The notes beneath the pieces were generated by a model. The model saw nothing but the letters and a program-made list of their open reading frames with translations, ran no database searches and had not been told where the DNA came from. The position numbers and the translations under genes were made by a program. 64,000 bases of DNA from Cryptomeria japonica (lineage: Eukaryota; Streptophyta; Pinopsida; Cupressales; Cupressaceae), in the NCBI RefSeq assembly GCF_030272615.1, contig NC_081414.1, positions 46,421,501 to 46,485,500 on the forward strand, given 5' to 3'. Shown in pieces: positions 23,121 through 34,324 of this stretch (within the stretch, counting starts at the first letter, position 1; every line of letters begins with the position of its first letter).

Positions 23121-23348
23121 ATTGATGGCAATATACAAAAGATATCTTCTCTACTTCACATCTTCTCCCCATTTGCTACATATATCTTTTCACCTCACTT
23201 CTTCTCCCCCTTTGACAACAATGCCAAAGTGGAGGTACAATCACCACTGTTTCCTTATGCTGCTCCCCCTGAGGAGTAGCATCCTTAAACACACTAATCA
23301 ACCAAAGATTTGTCTATCCAGTACCTGACTGATGTGGAACAACCACTT

Positions 23349-26300
23349 TTAGTTCACCTCCTGAAGGGGCAATACCCCTAATTCACTTGTCAAATGCACA
23401 AATGTTGTCTTTGGGAGAGGCTTGGTAAATATGTCTACTAACTGCTCCTTATTGGACACATGCTCCAGTGCGATCTCTTTATTCTTAACCTTTTCCCTCA
23501 AGAAATGATACTTAAGCTCAAAATGCTTGGTTGTAGAATGTAAAACCGGATTCTTTGATATATTGATAGCACTTGTGTTATCACAAAATATACTTACCGA
23601 TTCAGGTACAGGGATCTTGAAGCCTTCCAGTACATGCTTCATCTAGATTGTTTGAGTATAGTTCATGAAAGCTACAACATACTCCGCTTCTGCTATAGAC
23701 TGAGAGATGCAACTTTGCTTTTTACTCATCCATGAGACCAGTCTACCACCGAGAAAGAATGCACCACCAGTTGTGCTCTTTCGGTCATCCACATTACCAG
23801 CCCAATCAGCATCTGTGAATACTTTCAAATTGAAATTATTGTTGTATGGGTACCACAATCCATAGTCAATTGTTCCCTTCATATACCTAAGAATCCGCTT
23901 GACTGCACTCAAGTGAGATTCTCTTGGACTCTTCTGGAACCTTCCAGTGATGCCAACTACATGTGCAATATCCGGTCTGCTATGCACTACATAGTGCAAC
24001 TTACCAATCATTGATCGGTATTCCTTCTCATCAACCAGTGCGGAATCATCTTCCTTTGTCAATTTGCAACCGGTCGCCATCGGTGTACCAACCGGTTTGC
24101 TATCTTCCATGCCAAAAGTCTTCAACACCTCTTTGACATATTTGGACTAAGCGATGATCATCTGCTGGATCTGTAGTCCAATGAAGAACTTAATCTCCCC
24201 TATGAGTGATATTTCAAACTCTTTCTTCATCTCATCAGCAAACTCATGACTCATCCTGTCATCTCCACCAAAGATGATGTCATCAACAAAGACTTCACAG
24301 ATCAGGATCTGATCTTCTTCAGACTTCAAGTAGATATTACTATCTTCACTTGTCCTCTCAAATCCAGTCTTCACAAGATGGGAATGTAGGTGCTCATACC
24401 ATGCCCTAGGTGTTTGCTTTAGACAATATAATGCTTTGTGTAGCCTACATACCATGTCACTATATTCAGATAGGGTAAACCCATCTGGTTGCTCAATATA
24501 TACTTCCTCTTCAAGTACACCATTTAGGAATGCAGATTTTACATCCATTTGATACACCTTGAATCTCTTAAAAGCTGCATATGCAAGAAGCATATGAACT
24601 CCTTCCAATCTGGCTACAGGAGCAAAGGTTTCCCCATAGTCTTCACCTTCTTCTTGAGCATATCCTTTGCATACCAGTCTGGCTTTATTCCTAATCACTG
24701 TGCCATCCTCATTCAACTTATTTCTGAACACCCATTTGGTGCCAATGACATTCTTATGCTCTGGTCTGGGTACCAAGGACCATGTACCATTTTTCTCTAT
24801 CTGGTCAAGCTCTTCTTCCATTGCCTTGATCCATTCTTCATCATTATGAGCCTCTTTGAATGATTTAGGCTCAAATTCAAAGATCATGCATAAGTTTTCT
24901 CTGATCTTTCTTCTAGTAAGGATTCCTGCATCCTTATCACCTATGATCTGCTTGGGATCATGATTCAACTTGACATACTGAGGAATGGTCTTAATTGGTT
25001 CTTCTTGCTTTTCTTCTTCATCCTTATCTTCATCAGTATCAACATTCACAGGTTCAGGAACATTGTTACTAGTGCTCGCTTGACTGACAACCGGTTCCTA
25101 GAAGGTTGCAATCAGTTCATTTACAACTTCCTCACTACCGGTTTTCTTAGTCTTCTTAGAGGATCCATCAACTCTTACATTGATGCTTTCCATAATTGTC
25201 TGAGTCCTATTGTTGTAGCACTTGAAAGCTTTACTCTTGGTGGAATATCCTAGAAATATTCCTTCATCACATTTAGCTTCAAATTTGCCCTGATGTTGAC
25301 TCCTCTTGATGTAACATTTTCTACCAAAGACCTTAAAATAATTTACCACAAGGGTCTTACCAGTCCAATACTCATAAGGAGTTTTGTCCTTGCCCTTTTT
25401 GATGAGTACCCGGTTCATAGTGTAAACTGCAGTGCTCACCGCTTCTCTCCAAAAGGTGTGAGCAACCTTTCCTTGGATCAACATAGTTCTAGCTGCTTTA
25501 ACCACAGTCCAATTATTCCTCTCTACTACGCCATTTTGCTGTGGAGTCCGGGGGGCAGACAGTTGTCTGTTGATGCCAAATTCTTCATAGTACTTGTTGA
25601 ATTCACTAGAAGTGAATTCCCCTCCTTGATTAGTTCTGAGACACTTGATCCTTTTACCACTTTCCTTTTCCACTAATGCTCTGAAAGCTTTGAATTTCCC
25701 AAAAGCTTCAGACTTGTTTTTCAAGAATGTGACCCACATCATTCTTAAGCAGTCATCAGTGAGAATCATGAAGTACCTATCACCCTGCACACTTCTAGTT
25801 TTCATAGGACCACATAAATCAGTATGCACAAGATCAAGCAAGTTGTCAGCAGTGAAAGATTTACCTTTAAAAGTTGAGGAGGACATTTTCCCCAATTGAC
25901 ATTCTCTACACAAGGTAGTATCTAGTTTTCTCAGCACCGGCAACCCTCTAACTGCCTTGATCTTACTAGCCTTCACAATGTTGTCAAAGTTCACATGGCA
26001 GAATCTCCTATGCCATATCCAGCTATCATCAAGCTTAGCCATAAGACATGTACTTATATTAGCATTTAGATGAAATAGGTTACCTTTAGTTTGCATGCCA
26101 GTGGCTACCAATTTACCATCTTTACCTTTGATTCTGCAAACTCCATTCTTGAATTGCAGAGTGAGTCCACTGTCATTTAACTGGGCAACACTTAGAAGGT
26201 TGTGTCTAAGACCATCAACCCAATACACATTGTCAGCACTACTCTTTCCATTCAAGGAAATGGACCCTCTTCCTTTGACCATGCATGGTGCATCATTGCT

Positions 26301-27428
26301 AAAGAGAACCACACCACCATCACACTCTTCTAATGATAGAAACTTGCTCTGGTCACTAGTCATATGGTGAGAGCAGCCACATTCAATGATCCACTCATTG
26401 GAATCATCAAACTGGGAGACAAGAGCCTTCTTGTCTGTCACATCTTCTTTTATAGCAACGAACACAATGTCTTCATTTTCTTTATCTTCAGATTCCTCAT
26501 CTGTGACACCTTCATCAACTGCCACAAAACAATTTCTTCGGTTTCCTCCTTTGAATTTCTTGAACCTTTCCGGTTTGTCCTTGTTGTCACTATTAGGACA
26601 GTTCATAGCAATATGTCCTATCCGATTGTAGGAGAAACATTTCAAAGGTAGTTTACCTTTGTATTTGCCAGTTCCTTTTGGGAATCTCCTAGCCAGAAGA
26701 GCTTCAAATTCCATCAGAAATGCTTCATCCTTCATCTCTCTATTCTGACTAGGTTCCCCATTAGTGCTAGCCTCTTTTCCTTTTCTAGATGGTATAGCAG
26801 AAGCTTTAAAAGCTGATTCTAACTTTTGAACACTACCATCAAAGCTATTTAGCTCATAGGCTGTCAACTTGGCTATGATGGAGTCCAAGGATGCCTTAGA
26901 CTTGTCTATTGATCTCAACTCCTAAATAGCAGCAACCCTTATTGCATAGACCGGCAACAGGGATCTCAGGACTTTACTTACCATAGTGGAATCTTCTATT
27001 TTGCCACCTGCACTCTTTATTTCTCCAACAACTATTTTGATTCTTATTCCATATTGCTGAATGGTCTCTCCTTCAACCATTCTCTTGTCTTCAAACTTTC
27101 CTCTCAAGCTCTCTTCCTTAGCCTGTTTTACATGCTCATCACCACCATAGATATTTTCAAGAGCATCCCATACTTCTTTGGGATTTGCCTTGTCCTGAAC
27201 ATCAATAAACTCAATGTCAGATAGACTATTGATGAGGGCTTCCATGACTTGCCTATTTTCTTGTATCTCTCTCTTTTGGTCATCAGTGAGAGTACCGATA
27301 GGAACAACATATACATTTTCAACATAACTCCAGTGTTGAATACCCATACTTTTGATGAATATCTTCATCCTGTCTTTCCATATACCAAAGTTTTCCCTAT
27401 TGAATTTTGGACCTTCCCTCTTCATCAT
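23349..27428 (-). pseudogene. Copia-2 gag-pol polyprotein, one frame with four TAG stops
   Basis: A single frame of 1360 codons (ATG 27428, TAA 23349) with no frameshift and only four internal stops, all TAG: 26922, 25098, 24147 and 23643. Gag (UBN2-type) occupies codons 1-168. The zinc knuckle is CFSYNRIGHIAMNC, where the second Cys is Tyr. The protease reads WIIECGCSHHMT where the family has DSG, so its Asp is lost. Integrase keeps HTDLCGP and NGVVERN but has LRTNQGGEF in place of the second Asp. Reverse transcriptase keeps [19 protein letters not shown] and FVDDIIFGG. RNase H follows (DADWAGN, AEAEYV, LVDIFTKPL). The polyprotein would copy and integrate the element; the nonsense codons and lost catalytic residues make it dead. 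Confidence 0.95.
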
Positions 27429-27483
27429 TTGGATAGGATCTTTTCCTCAAGCGGTTAAGCTTACAACACAGAGGACCTGGAGT

Positions 27484-27497
27484 GCTCTGATACCAAT
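27484..27497 (-). other. Primer binding site of Copia-2
   Basis: The minus strand reads ATTGGTATCAGAGC right after the 5' LTR end ...GTTATCA. Confidence 0.93.
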
Positions 27498-29158
27498 TGA
27501 TAACTCAATGATGAACCACTAGTACCAAACCGGTACTGAGAGGGGGGGGGGGGGTGAATCAGTACAGACACAAAATACAGTCCAAAACCAGTTTGACAAA
27601 AGACACTCACAATGACTGATAAACATAGATACTGATAAAACAGAGTGCAACCGGTAGCATCCAGAATAACTCAAACAGTCATGAACTGGTCACTTACTAA
27701 GCTTTTCTCTTAGCTCAATACCACATTATCATAATATTCTCATGCATGAACTAGTAGACCTAACCATCAAATCTTCACAACAGTGAGTTCAATATGTTTT
27801 ATAGACATGCATAAAACATAGAGACTTCATGTGCTTAATAGATAAAACAAAGCATCACAAGACAGAAGCATTTCACATGACAAACATATTTGTCACATGG
27901 AAACCCAACTGGGAAAAACCACAGTGGGGATGAATACCCACAAGCTACTTTTTGAACTCTTTTGAAGTCCACCCTATTAGGAGCCTTGTCCGGCTAAGAA
28001 CATTACAATAGGTTCTGGTAGGAACCGATCATGTTAGAGATCACTCGGTTAAGGGATACCCGGTTAAGGGTTAAACCTGGTAGGGTCACCTTGTTAGAGG
28101 ATTTTAAGAACTCAATAGCTGAAAGGATCTCCTAAGCTTCTCTAGCTTCTCAGAACTCATTAGCTTCAAGTTACCCGGTTAAGGGATTTATAGCAAGTCG
28201 GTTAAGACCACCCGATTTAAGGGATTTTGAATCAAGCCAGTTAAGGCTACCTTGTTAGGGGATTTTGCAACTATTGAAGTGGTTAGAGATCAATAGGTAT
28301 TTTAATGATCTGTTAACAGTACTTAATACTAATACAGATCCATTTAGGCTCCTCTTTTCCTTTTGCACATACACTTTGCATGTATCTCTTTTCTCCTATG
28401 GTCTGGCAAGAATCTTGTATCACTTTCGTTGGATACACACTCACAACTTTTGCCAACAACTTTAGACAGAAACCTAACATTGACCTTATAGGGAACATAC
28501 AGGTCGGTAGAAAAAACCCTAAACCCTAAACCTGTTAGGTTGAGCAATTCAAACAGTTTGATCCTGACCTTTGAAACATACTGCATTGAATGCACCAGTC
28601 TTGAGTCGATCTCAAGACATTCTCCATTGTCCATTATCCACCATTTTCATGGTGGCTGATAACCCATCACGCATTATCACAATTTGACTGACTTCGCACA
28701 TTCTTGAGGTAGATAGGAATAGTCTTCTTCATGCAAGATCCTTCACACACACAGAGCTTACGTGGCAACACGATCTGTCCTCCATCATACTACTAACTCA
28801 TCACACAAAGATCACCGATTGAGTCACATAGACTTGAGAAACTCCAGCCGGAAACCCCGAAGTGGAAGTTGCCTTACCAACCAGTAGTCATACAGTGCTT
28901 CCATGTGCTAGTTCCCATAACTGCATGCCAGTTGACTTTGAACAAATGTGCCACTTCACTTTGGCATATGTCAGTTCACACATATGCCTCTACACTTTGG
29001 CATATACCGGTTCACACATATGCCGGTATCTCTTTCTTCACTTATCTCATGTGCCGGTTCACATTATGTCTCATATTTACATCAGTGACAACACACAATA
29101 TCATTATGTCATCATGCCAGTTTACATAAGGCTCATGCTGGTTCACATAATGCCAAAA
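27498..29158 (-). repeat. 5' LTR of Copia-2
   Basis: 1661 bp. It is longer than the 3' LTR because of a 13-base G-run (27542-27554, against 7 in the other copy) and an extra tandem copy of a CACATATGCC-type segment near 28980-29030. The hairpin is at 27533-27565. Confidence 0.94.
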
Positions 29159-32100
29159 GATTATTAGAATAAGAATAAGTACAAGAGAAACAAAGAAAAA
29201 TCATGTTACTATGTGAATGAGGAAGGTGTGATTGATTTTGTTGATGAACCAACACAAGATTCGGCTAGTGGAAAGGAATAGGTATTTTTGGCTATTAAGG
29301 AAGATGCTCCAAAACCTATCATTCAAAATGAGGAAAAGGCCCTTGCTGCTAAAATTGAAGACAAGGATGATTGGGTGATGGACAGTGGATGTTCACATCA
29401 TATGACTGGAGATAAAAGGAAGTTTCTATCTTTGTAATAATTTGATGGTGGTCAGGTTAGATTTAGAGATGATAAAGCATACATGATCAGAGGAAGAGGA
29501 ACCATATCATTGGATGGTAAGCATAAAACTAATAATGTTTATTATGTTGAAGGATAGTTGGTGGATAAGGGATTTCAATTATAGTTCAAGGATGAAAAAT
29601 GCAAAATCATTACAGATCTGGATTGGAGATTGCAATTGGTACACAGACTAAAGGTAACATATTTCACTTGAACTCTGGTGAGAAGACATGTTTGATTGCA
29701 CAAATTGATGAGAGTTGGTTATGGCATAAGACATTCTGTCATGTGAATTTTGATTGCATTGTAAAGATCAGTTCAACTAAGGTTTTTAGAGCTATATCGA
29801 AGATTCTGAAGCCCTATAATTTGGTATGTAAGAAATGTCAAATGGTAAAACAGGTCAAAACTTCTTTTAAGAGTATACAAGACAAATCTAATGATATTCT
29901 TAATCTTATTCATACTGATTTGTGTGGTCATGATAGAATAAAAAGTTTTTAGGGTGATAGATTATTTATGCTAATCATTGATGACTATTCTAGAATGATG
30001 TGGGTTACTTTTCTAAGGGAGAAATATGAAGCTTTTGAAAAGTTTAAGATCTTTAAAGATAATGTTAAGAGAGAGACAGGGTTGAAGATTAAATGCTTAA
30101 GGTCAGATCAGGGTGGTGAATTCACATCCGGTGAATTTGGCAGTTATTGTGAGAAGCATGGGATAAGGAGACAGTTGTTTGCACCCCAGACACCTCAGCA
30201 AAATGGTGTTGTTGAAAGAAAGAAAAAAGCTATCTTGGATGCAGCTAGAACTATCATGAAGGAAGCTAATTTGGCTCATATCTATTGGAGATAATCTATG
30301 AGCATGATGGTATATACATTCAACAGAGTTCATATCAAAGGAGACACTAGTAAGACACCTTATGAGTTATGGTTTGGTCATACACCTTCAGTTAAGTATT
30401 TTAGAATCTTTGGTAGTAAATGCTATATCAAAAGAGATTATTCCATTGGAAAGTTTGATCCTAGATGTGATGAAGGGATATTTCTTGGTTATTCTAATGA
30501 AAGAAAAGAATCTAGATGTTATAACAAAAGATTGTAGAGAATTATGGAGAGTGCTAATGTCAAGGTGGATGAGATATACAAAGGTCAAATCAAAACTTAT
30601 GAGAGAGAAATGGAAGTGGAGATGATCATAACTGAATCGGTAGCACCTATACCGGAACATAATGTTGAACCACTTACCTCGGTAGTATCAAAAAATTCAA
30701 CAGTAACTAAAGATCGAAGTAGAGAAATAGAAAGTCAGGAGACTCCTAGGTATGTAAGGTTAAATCATTCAGAAGATCAGATCATAGGAGATAAGAACAA
30801 AGGAGTTATGACAAGAAGAAGTTTGGCAGTTGATGAGCTATGTTAATTTCTCAAGTTGAACCAACATTAGTTATTGAAGCTTGTAAAGATGAATGTTGGA
30901 TGAGAGCTATGGAAGAGGAAAATTAGATCAAATAGAAAAGAACAACACATGGACTTTAGTTCCCCGACCTAAAATAAGAATGTTATTGGAACTAAATAGG
31001 CTTCTAGGAATAAATTGAATGAGGATGGACAAGTTGTGAGGAGTAAGACTAGATTGGTATGTAAAGGATATTCTTAGAAGGAAGGAATCTATTATGATTA
31101 GACTTTTGTTCCAGTAGCTAGGATTGAAGTTGTGAGATTATTTCTTGCTTATGATGCCCATAAGAAATACAAGGTTTATCAGATGGATGTTAAGTGTGCA
31201 TTTTTTAATGGAGATCTTGAAGAGGAAGTTTATGTTGAGTAACCTGATGGATTTTCACTTTCAGATGACAAAAACATGGTTTGTAGGTTAAGGAAAGCTT
31301 TATATGGATTGAAACAAGCCCCTAGAGCCTGGTATGCCAGATTGGACAAATATCTCTTGAATCTTGGTTTCACTAAAGGTAATGTTGATAGTAACTTATA
31401 TTATAAGATCACTGATGATGACATATTGATTGTTGAAGTATTTGTTGATGATATCATTTTTGGAGGTGAGGATAAATTATGCATGGAATTCTCTGAAAAT
31501 ATGAAGAATGAATTTGAGATGTCTATGATTGGAAAGCTGAAATTTTTTTTAGGTTTGCAGATTAATCAAAATGATAAAGGTATTTTCATATGTCAAACTA
31601 AGTATGCTAGAGAGTTGTTGAAGAAATTTGGTATGGAAAATTCTAAACCGGTTGGTATCCCTATGGTTACAAGTGAGAAATTGACAAAGAATGATGTATC
31701 AGCTCCGATAAATCCTACAAGGTATAAATCTATGACTGGAGGTTTATTATATCTGACTCGGACTAGACTGGATATAATGAATGCAGCTTGTATTGTATCA
31801 AGATATTGTAGTGATCCTATAGAGAATCATGAGAGTGTGGTGAAAAGGATTTTTCAGGTATTTGCAAGGAACAACTGAGTATGGTTTGTGGTATCCTAAA
31901 AATGATGACTTTACACTATGTGCATATGCAGATGTTGATTGGGATGCAGATGTTGATGACCAGAAGAGAACATCTGGTGGAGCTTTCTTTCTTGGAAAGA
32001 AACTTGCTTCATGGATTAGCAAGAAATGGTCATGTACTTCTTTATCTACTATTGAAGCTGAGTATGTTGTTGCTGCTACTAACTATACACAAGTTTTATG

Positions 32101-32395
32101 GTTGAATCAAATGTTAAAGTATATAAGGGTAGATTGCAATGAACCAGTAGTTATTCACTAGGATAACTATGTTGCTATTGACATATCAAAGAATCTGATA
32201 TTTCATTCTAAGACAAAGCACATTTCTATCAAGTATAATTTTCTGAAGGAGAAGGTGGAAGCAAATGAAATTAGACTAGTTTATGTGAACACTAAAGAGC
32301 ATATTGCAGATGTCTTCACTAAACCTTTGCCTAAGGAATCATTTGAGTACTTTAGAGATAGATTGGGGGTCTCTGCCCCTCCGGTAGAGACTTGA
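29159..32395 (+). pseudogene. Copia-1 pol (protease, integrase, RT, RNase H), heavily interrupted
   Basis: Continues the gag frame after the GATTA duplication. The protease DSGCSHHMTGD motif is visible near 29385 and is intact. A deletion near 29555 removes the segment before the LVDKGF motif. Integrase keeps HTDLCG (about 29910), LRSDQGGEF (30100) and NGVVERK (30205), the three catalytic acids. Reverse transcriptase shows MDVKCAFFNG (31180) and [11 protein letters not shown] (31441). RNase H ends with EAEYVVAATN and FTKPLPKES before the stop at 32393. Longer open pieces are 29599-29952, 29968-30294, 30298-30537, 31276-31878 and 31862-32161. Stops of all three types and several frameshifts are present. 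Confidence 0.92.
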
Positions 32396-32762
32396 GTGAT
32401 GTTGATTGGCATCGGTTTGGTATGCATTTATTAGTGCTATCATTCATTCTGGATTGATGTCTTGATGCTACTACTTGGGGAGAGTAGTCAACTGTGTGGT
32501 TCAGAGGTTTTATGATTTTTCTTTGATGTTTATGTTAGATTTTTGGCATTGATGTCAAAGGGGGAGAGATATATGTGAAAAACAAAGCTTAACAAGAATA
32601 TCATTCATAGGAGGAGTTTGGTCTGTTGGTTCAAAACTTCATTGTCATATCATTTTGGGGAGTTTGTTGGATGTCTTCCATTGGGGGAGACTTGTTTTGG
32701 CATTTCTTGGCACTTGGATGTTTTTCATATCTAGTGTTTCCATCAATTCCAAAAGGGGAGAT
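32396..32762 (+). other. Copia-1 3' untranslated region and polypurine tract
   Basis: Non-coding. GTCAAAGGGGGAGAG occurs near 32550, and the terminal tract CCAAAAGGGGAGAT (32749-32762) directly precedes the 3' LTR. Confidence 0.8.
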
Positions 32763-33965
32763 TGTTGGGAATTTGGAGGAATTGATTATGTGTTGCATTG
32801 ATGTTTGTCATTAATCTCAACACTAGTTGTTTTGTTGTCTACCAACTTCTAGTAAAGTGGTTGGATTATGATGTTGATCTGGAGATTTGTCTCTAGTATG
32901 TTCTAGTTGTTGGAATTGGTTTGGATTGGTTATTCATGTGTTCCTAATGTGTATCACATTCAGTTGGTTCGGGATTTGATGATCCAGATGCTATCACTTG
33001 TTCTAGTAAGCCTTTTGGTTACCGATAAGGGTTTTACCGATAGCGCTTTGATGTAGATCTTTTGGTGAATCCAATAAGTGGTGTTGGTGCGGCTTCTAGA
33101 AAGTTATCAAGATTCTGATGGTTATCATGTTTGTGTTCCATTTCAATGTGGTTTTTCATTTGGTTTATGGTGACCTATTTTAGGTCCGGTCTTATTCTGC
33201 TAGGATATGGACTGGTTTATGTAACGTGTTGGTTGATGCTCCTGATGTGTCACCAATTGGATTTATTATTTGGTTTATGTTGTTTCGGTCTTAGGACAAC
33301 TTAGATTATCATTGGTTTGAGGGATTATGTAATGGATCTATTGTATTATCTTTTAGGTGGCCGACCTAATTGTTTAGGTTCCGGGTTGGTATAAATATGA
33401 CTTAAGATCTCTTTGTAGATCATGGTATGGGATATGGTTATGGATTATTTGTGTGCGAATAAAGTTGTAATCATATGCAGAGGTTTTGGTCTATCATAGG
33501 TGATAGAATTTGGTTTGTCTAAGAGGTTTAAGACCTTCGATATTGAGCTTAACCAAAACTGTACTTAGGCATAGGAGATGCAATTCTTGTAGCTCACTCA
33601 TCTTTCCAGATTGTAGTCTAGATTTCTTTGTAGTCACTGAGGCTCTGTTTGTGATGAGCAGTATGCTTTAGGTAGTGTGCCTTCCTGCATGTGTAGGCCC
33701 CTCTTATTGCAATCACATACTTACTGCAAAAGTATTATCCGACTGCGGGTAGGCTTCTCACCATGGTTTTTCCCTTTATCGGGGTTTCCACATACAAATC
33801 TTGGTGTTATGTGTTATGTATGAATGGTAATTGTTTTGTGATTTATGTTTGTGCTTAATTATTATATCTGCATTCTAGTAAAAGGTTTTGTGAGCTTAAA
33901 GTTTTATAATCTATTGACAACTGATTCACCCCCCCCCTCTCAGTTGTCCACCGGTTATCCTAATA
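32763..33965 (+). repeat. 3' LTR of Copia-1
   Basis: 1203 bp, TGTTGGGAATTTGG ... TTATCCTAATA, where the terminal CA has mutated to TA. It holds an intact copy of the C-run hairpin (33916-33948) and the CACCATGGTTTTTCCC block (about 33759). Confidence 0.92.
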
Positions 33966-34324
33966 GGTCGATGGTTCCTCATGTCATGAATAACTCTAGG
34001 AAAACATAAATGCTTTGTAGTTGGCCGATAAATCACTCTAGTAATGTTCTCGCCCATGGTGTGCTTGTGGGAGATAGATGTTGGAAGCCCCTCTTAAGGA
34101 GATTATTAGCCATGTTTTATATATACATTGTAATCAACCTCATGGCCTTTTGTAACTATAATATTTTCTTTATTGTTTTCCAATATCTTGGTTCGTGTAT
34201 TTAAACTTTTTAATGAATTATAATTTCTTGTATCTATTATGTGTATATTGAGCAAGTTGTATTAATTAAAGGTTAATATGTATAAATTGAGTATTTTGTT
34301 ATTTTAAAAATGGAGGTCCCTACA
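33966..34324 (+). repeat. Right LTR of the LARD-like element, second part
   Basis: Resumes at GGTCG, the duplication of Copia-1, and follows the left LTR from about 11250 to its ...GGTCCCTACA end. No primer site follows, as expected for a 3' LTR. Confidence 0.82.

Larger units (their letters stand above)
21486..29158 (-). mobile_element. Copia-2, nested LTR retrotransposon
   Basis: A complete 7.67-kb element in the opposite orientation to its host Copia-1, with a perfect GATTA target duplication (21481-21485 and 29159-29163). The LTRs differ by scattered, mostly C/T transitions, a G-run of different length and one short tandem duplication, so it is younger than Copia-1. The order on the minus strand is 5' LTR 29158-27498, primer site, gag-pol frame 27428-23349, purine tract, 3' LTR 23105-21486. 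The first bases of the 5' LTR have mutated (TTTTGG instead of TGTTGG). Confidence 0.96.
19303..33965 (+). mobile_element. Copia-1, LTR retrotransposon (split by Copia-2)
   Basis: Two LTRs (19303-20491 and 32763-33965) enclose a primer site, gag, protease, integrase, reverse transcriptase and RNase H in Copia order on the plus strand. The target duplication is GGTCA at 19298 and GGTCG at 33966, one base different. The intact paralogous LTR at 11108-11608 shows the uninterrupted sequence around this point, which supports the junctions. Copia-2 entered at GATTA just after the zinc-knuckle region and splits the coding sequence at 21485/29159. Many stops and frameshifts show it is old and inactive. 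Confidence 0.93.
11108..34324 (+). mobile_element. Non-coding LTR element (LARD-like) hosting most insertions
   Basis: The left LTR (11108-11608) is followed by a Met-tRNA-type primer site, so the element is on the plus strand. The matching right LTR starts at 19158, is interrupted at 19302 by Copia-1, and resumes at 33966 to end at 34324. Without the nested insertions the element is roughly 4 kb. Its internal pieces (11609-11716, 12960-13697, 14678-16373, 18787-19157) hold no gag or pol motifs, which fits a large retrotransposon derivative. Clear target duplications at the outer ends could not be found. Confidence 0.65.

Noticed and set aside
24549-26651. Plus-strand open frames inside Copia-2
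   Set aside because: Shadows of the minus-strand gag-pol frame.
26922-26924. Programmed stop readthrough between gag and pol in Copia-2
   Set aside because: Three other TAG codons of the same type occur at positions where readthrough makes no sense, so decay is simpler.
27538-27556. G-quadruplex in the G-run of Copia-2
   Set aside because: A single uninterrupted run of variable length in a conserved hairpin loop position; the other LTR has only seven G, and the spacing does not favour a stable intramolecular quadruplex.
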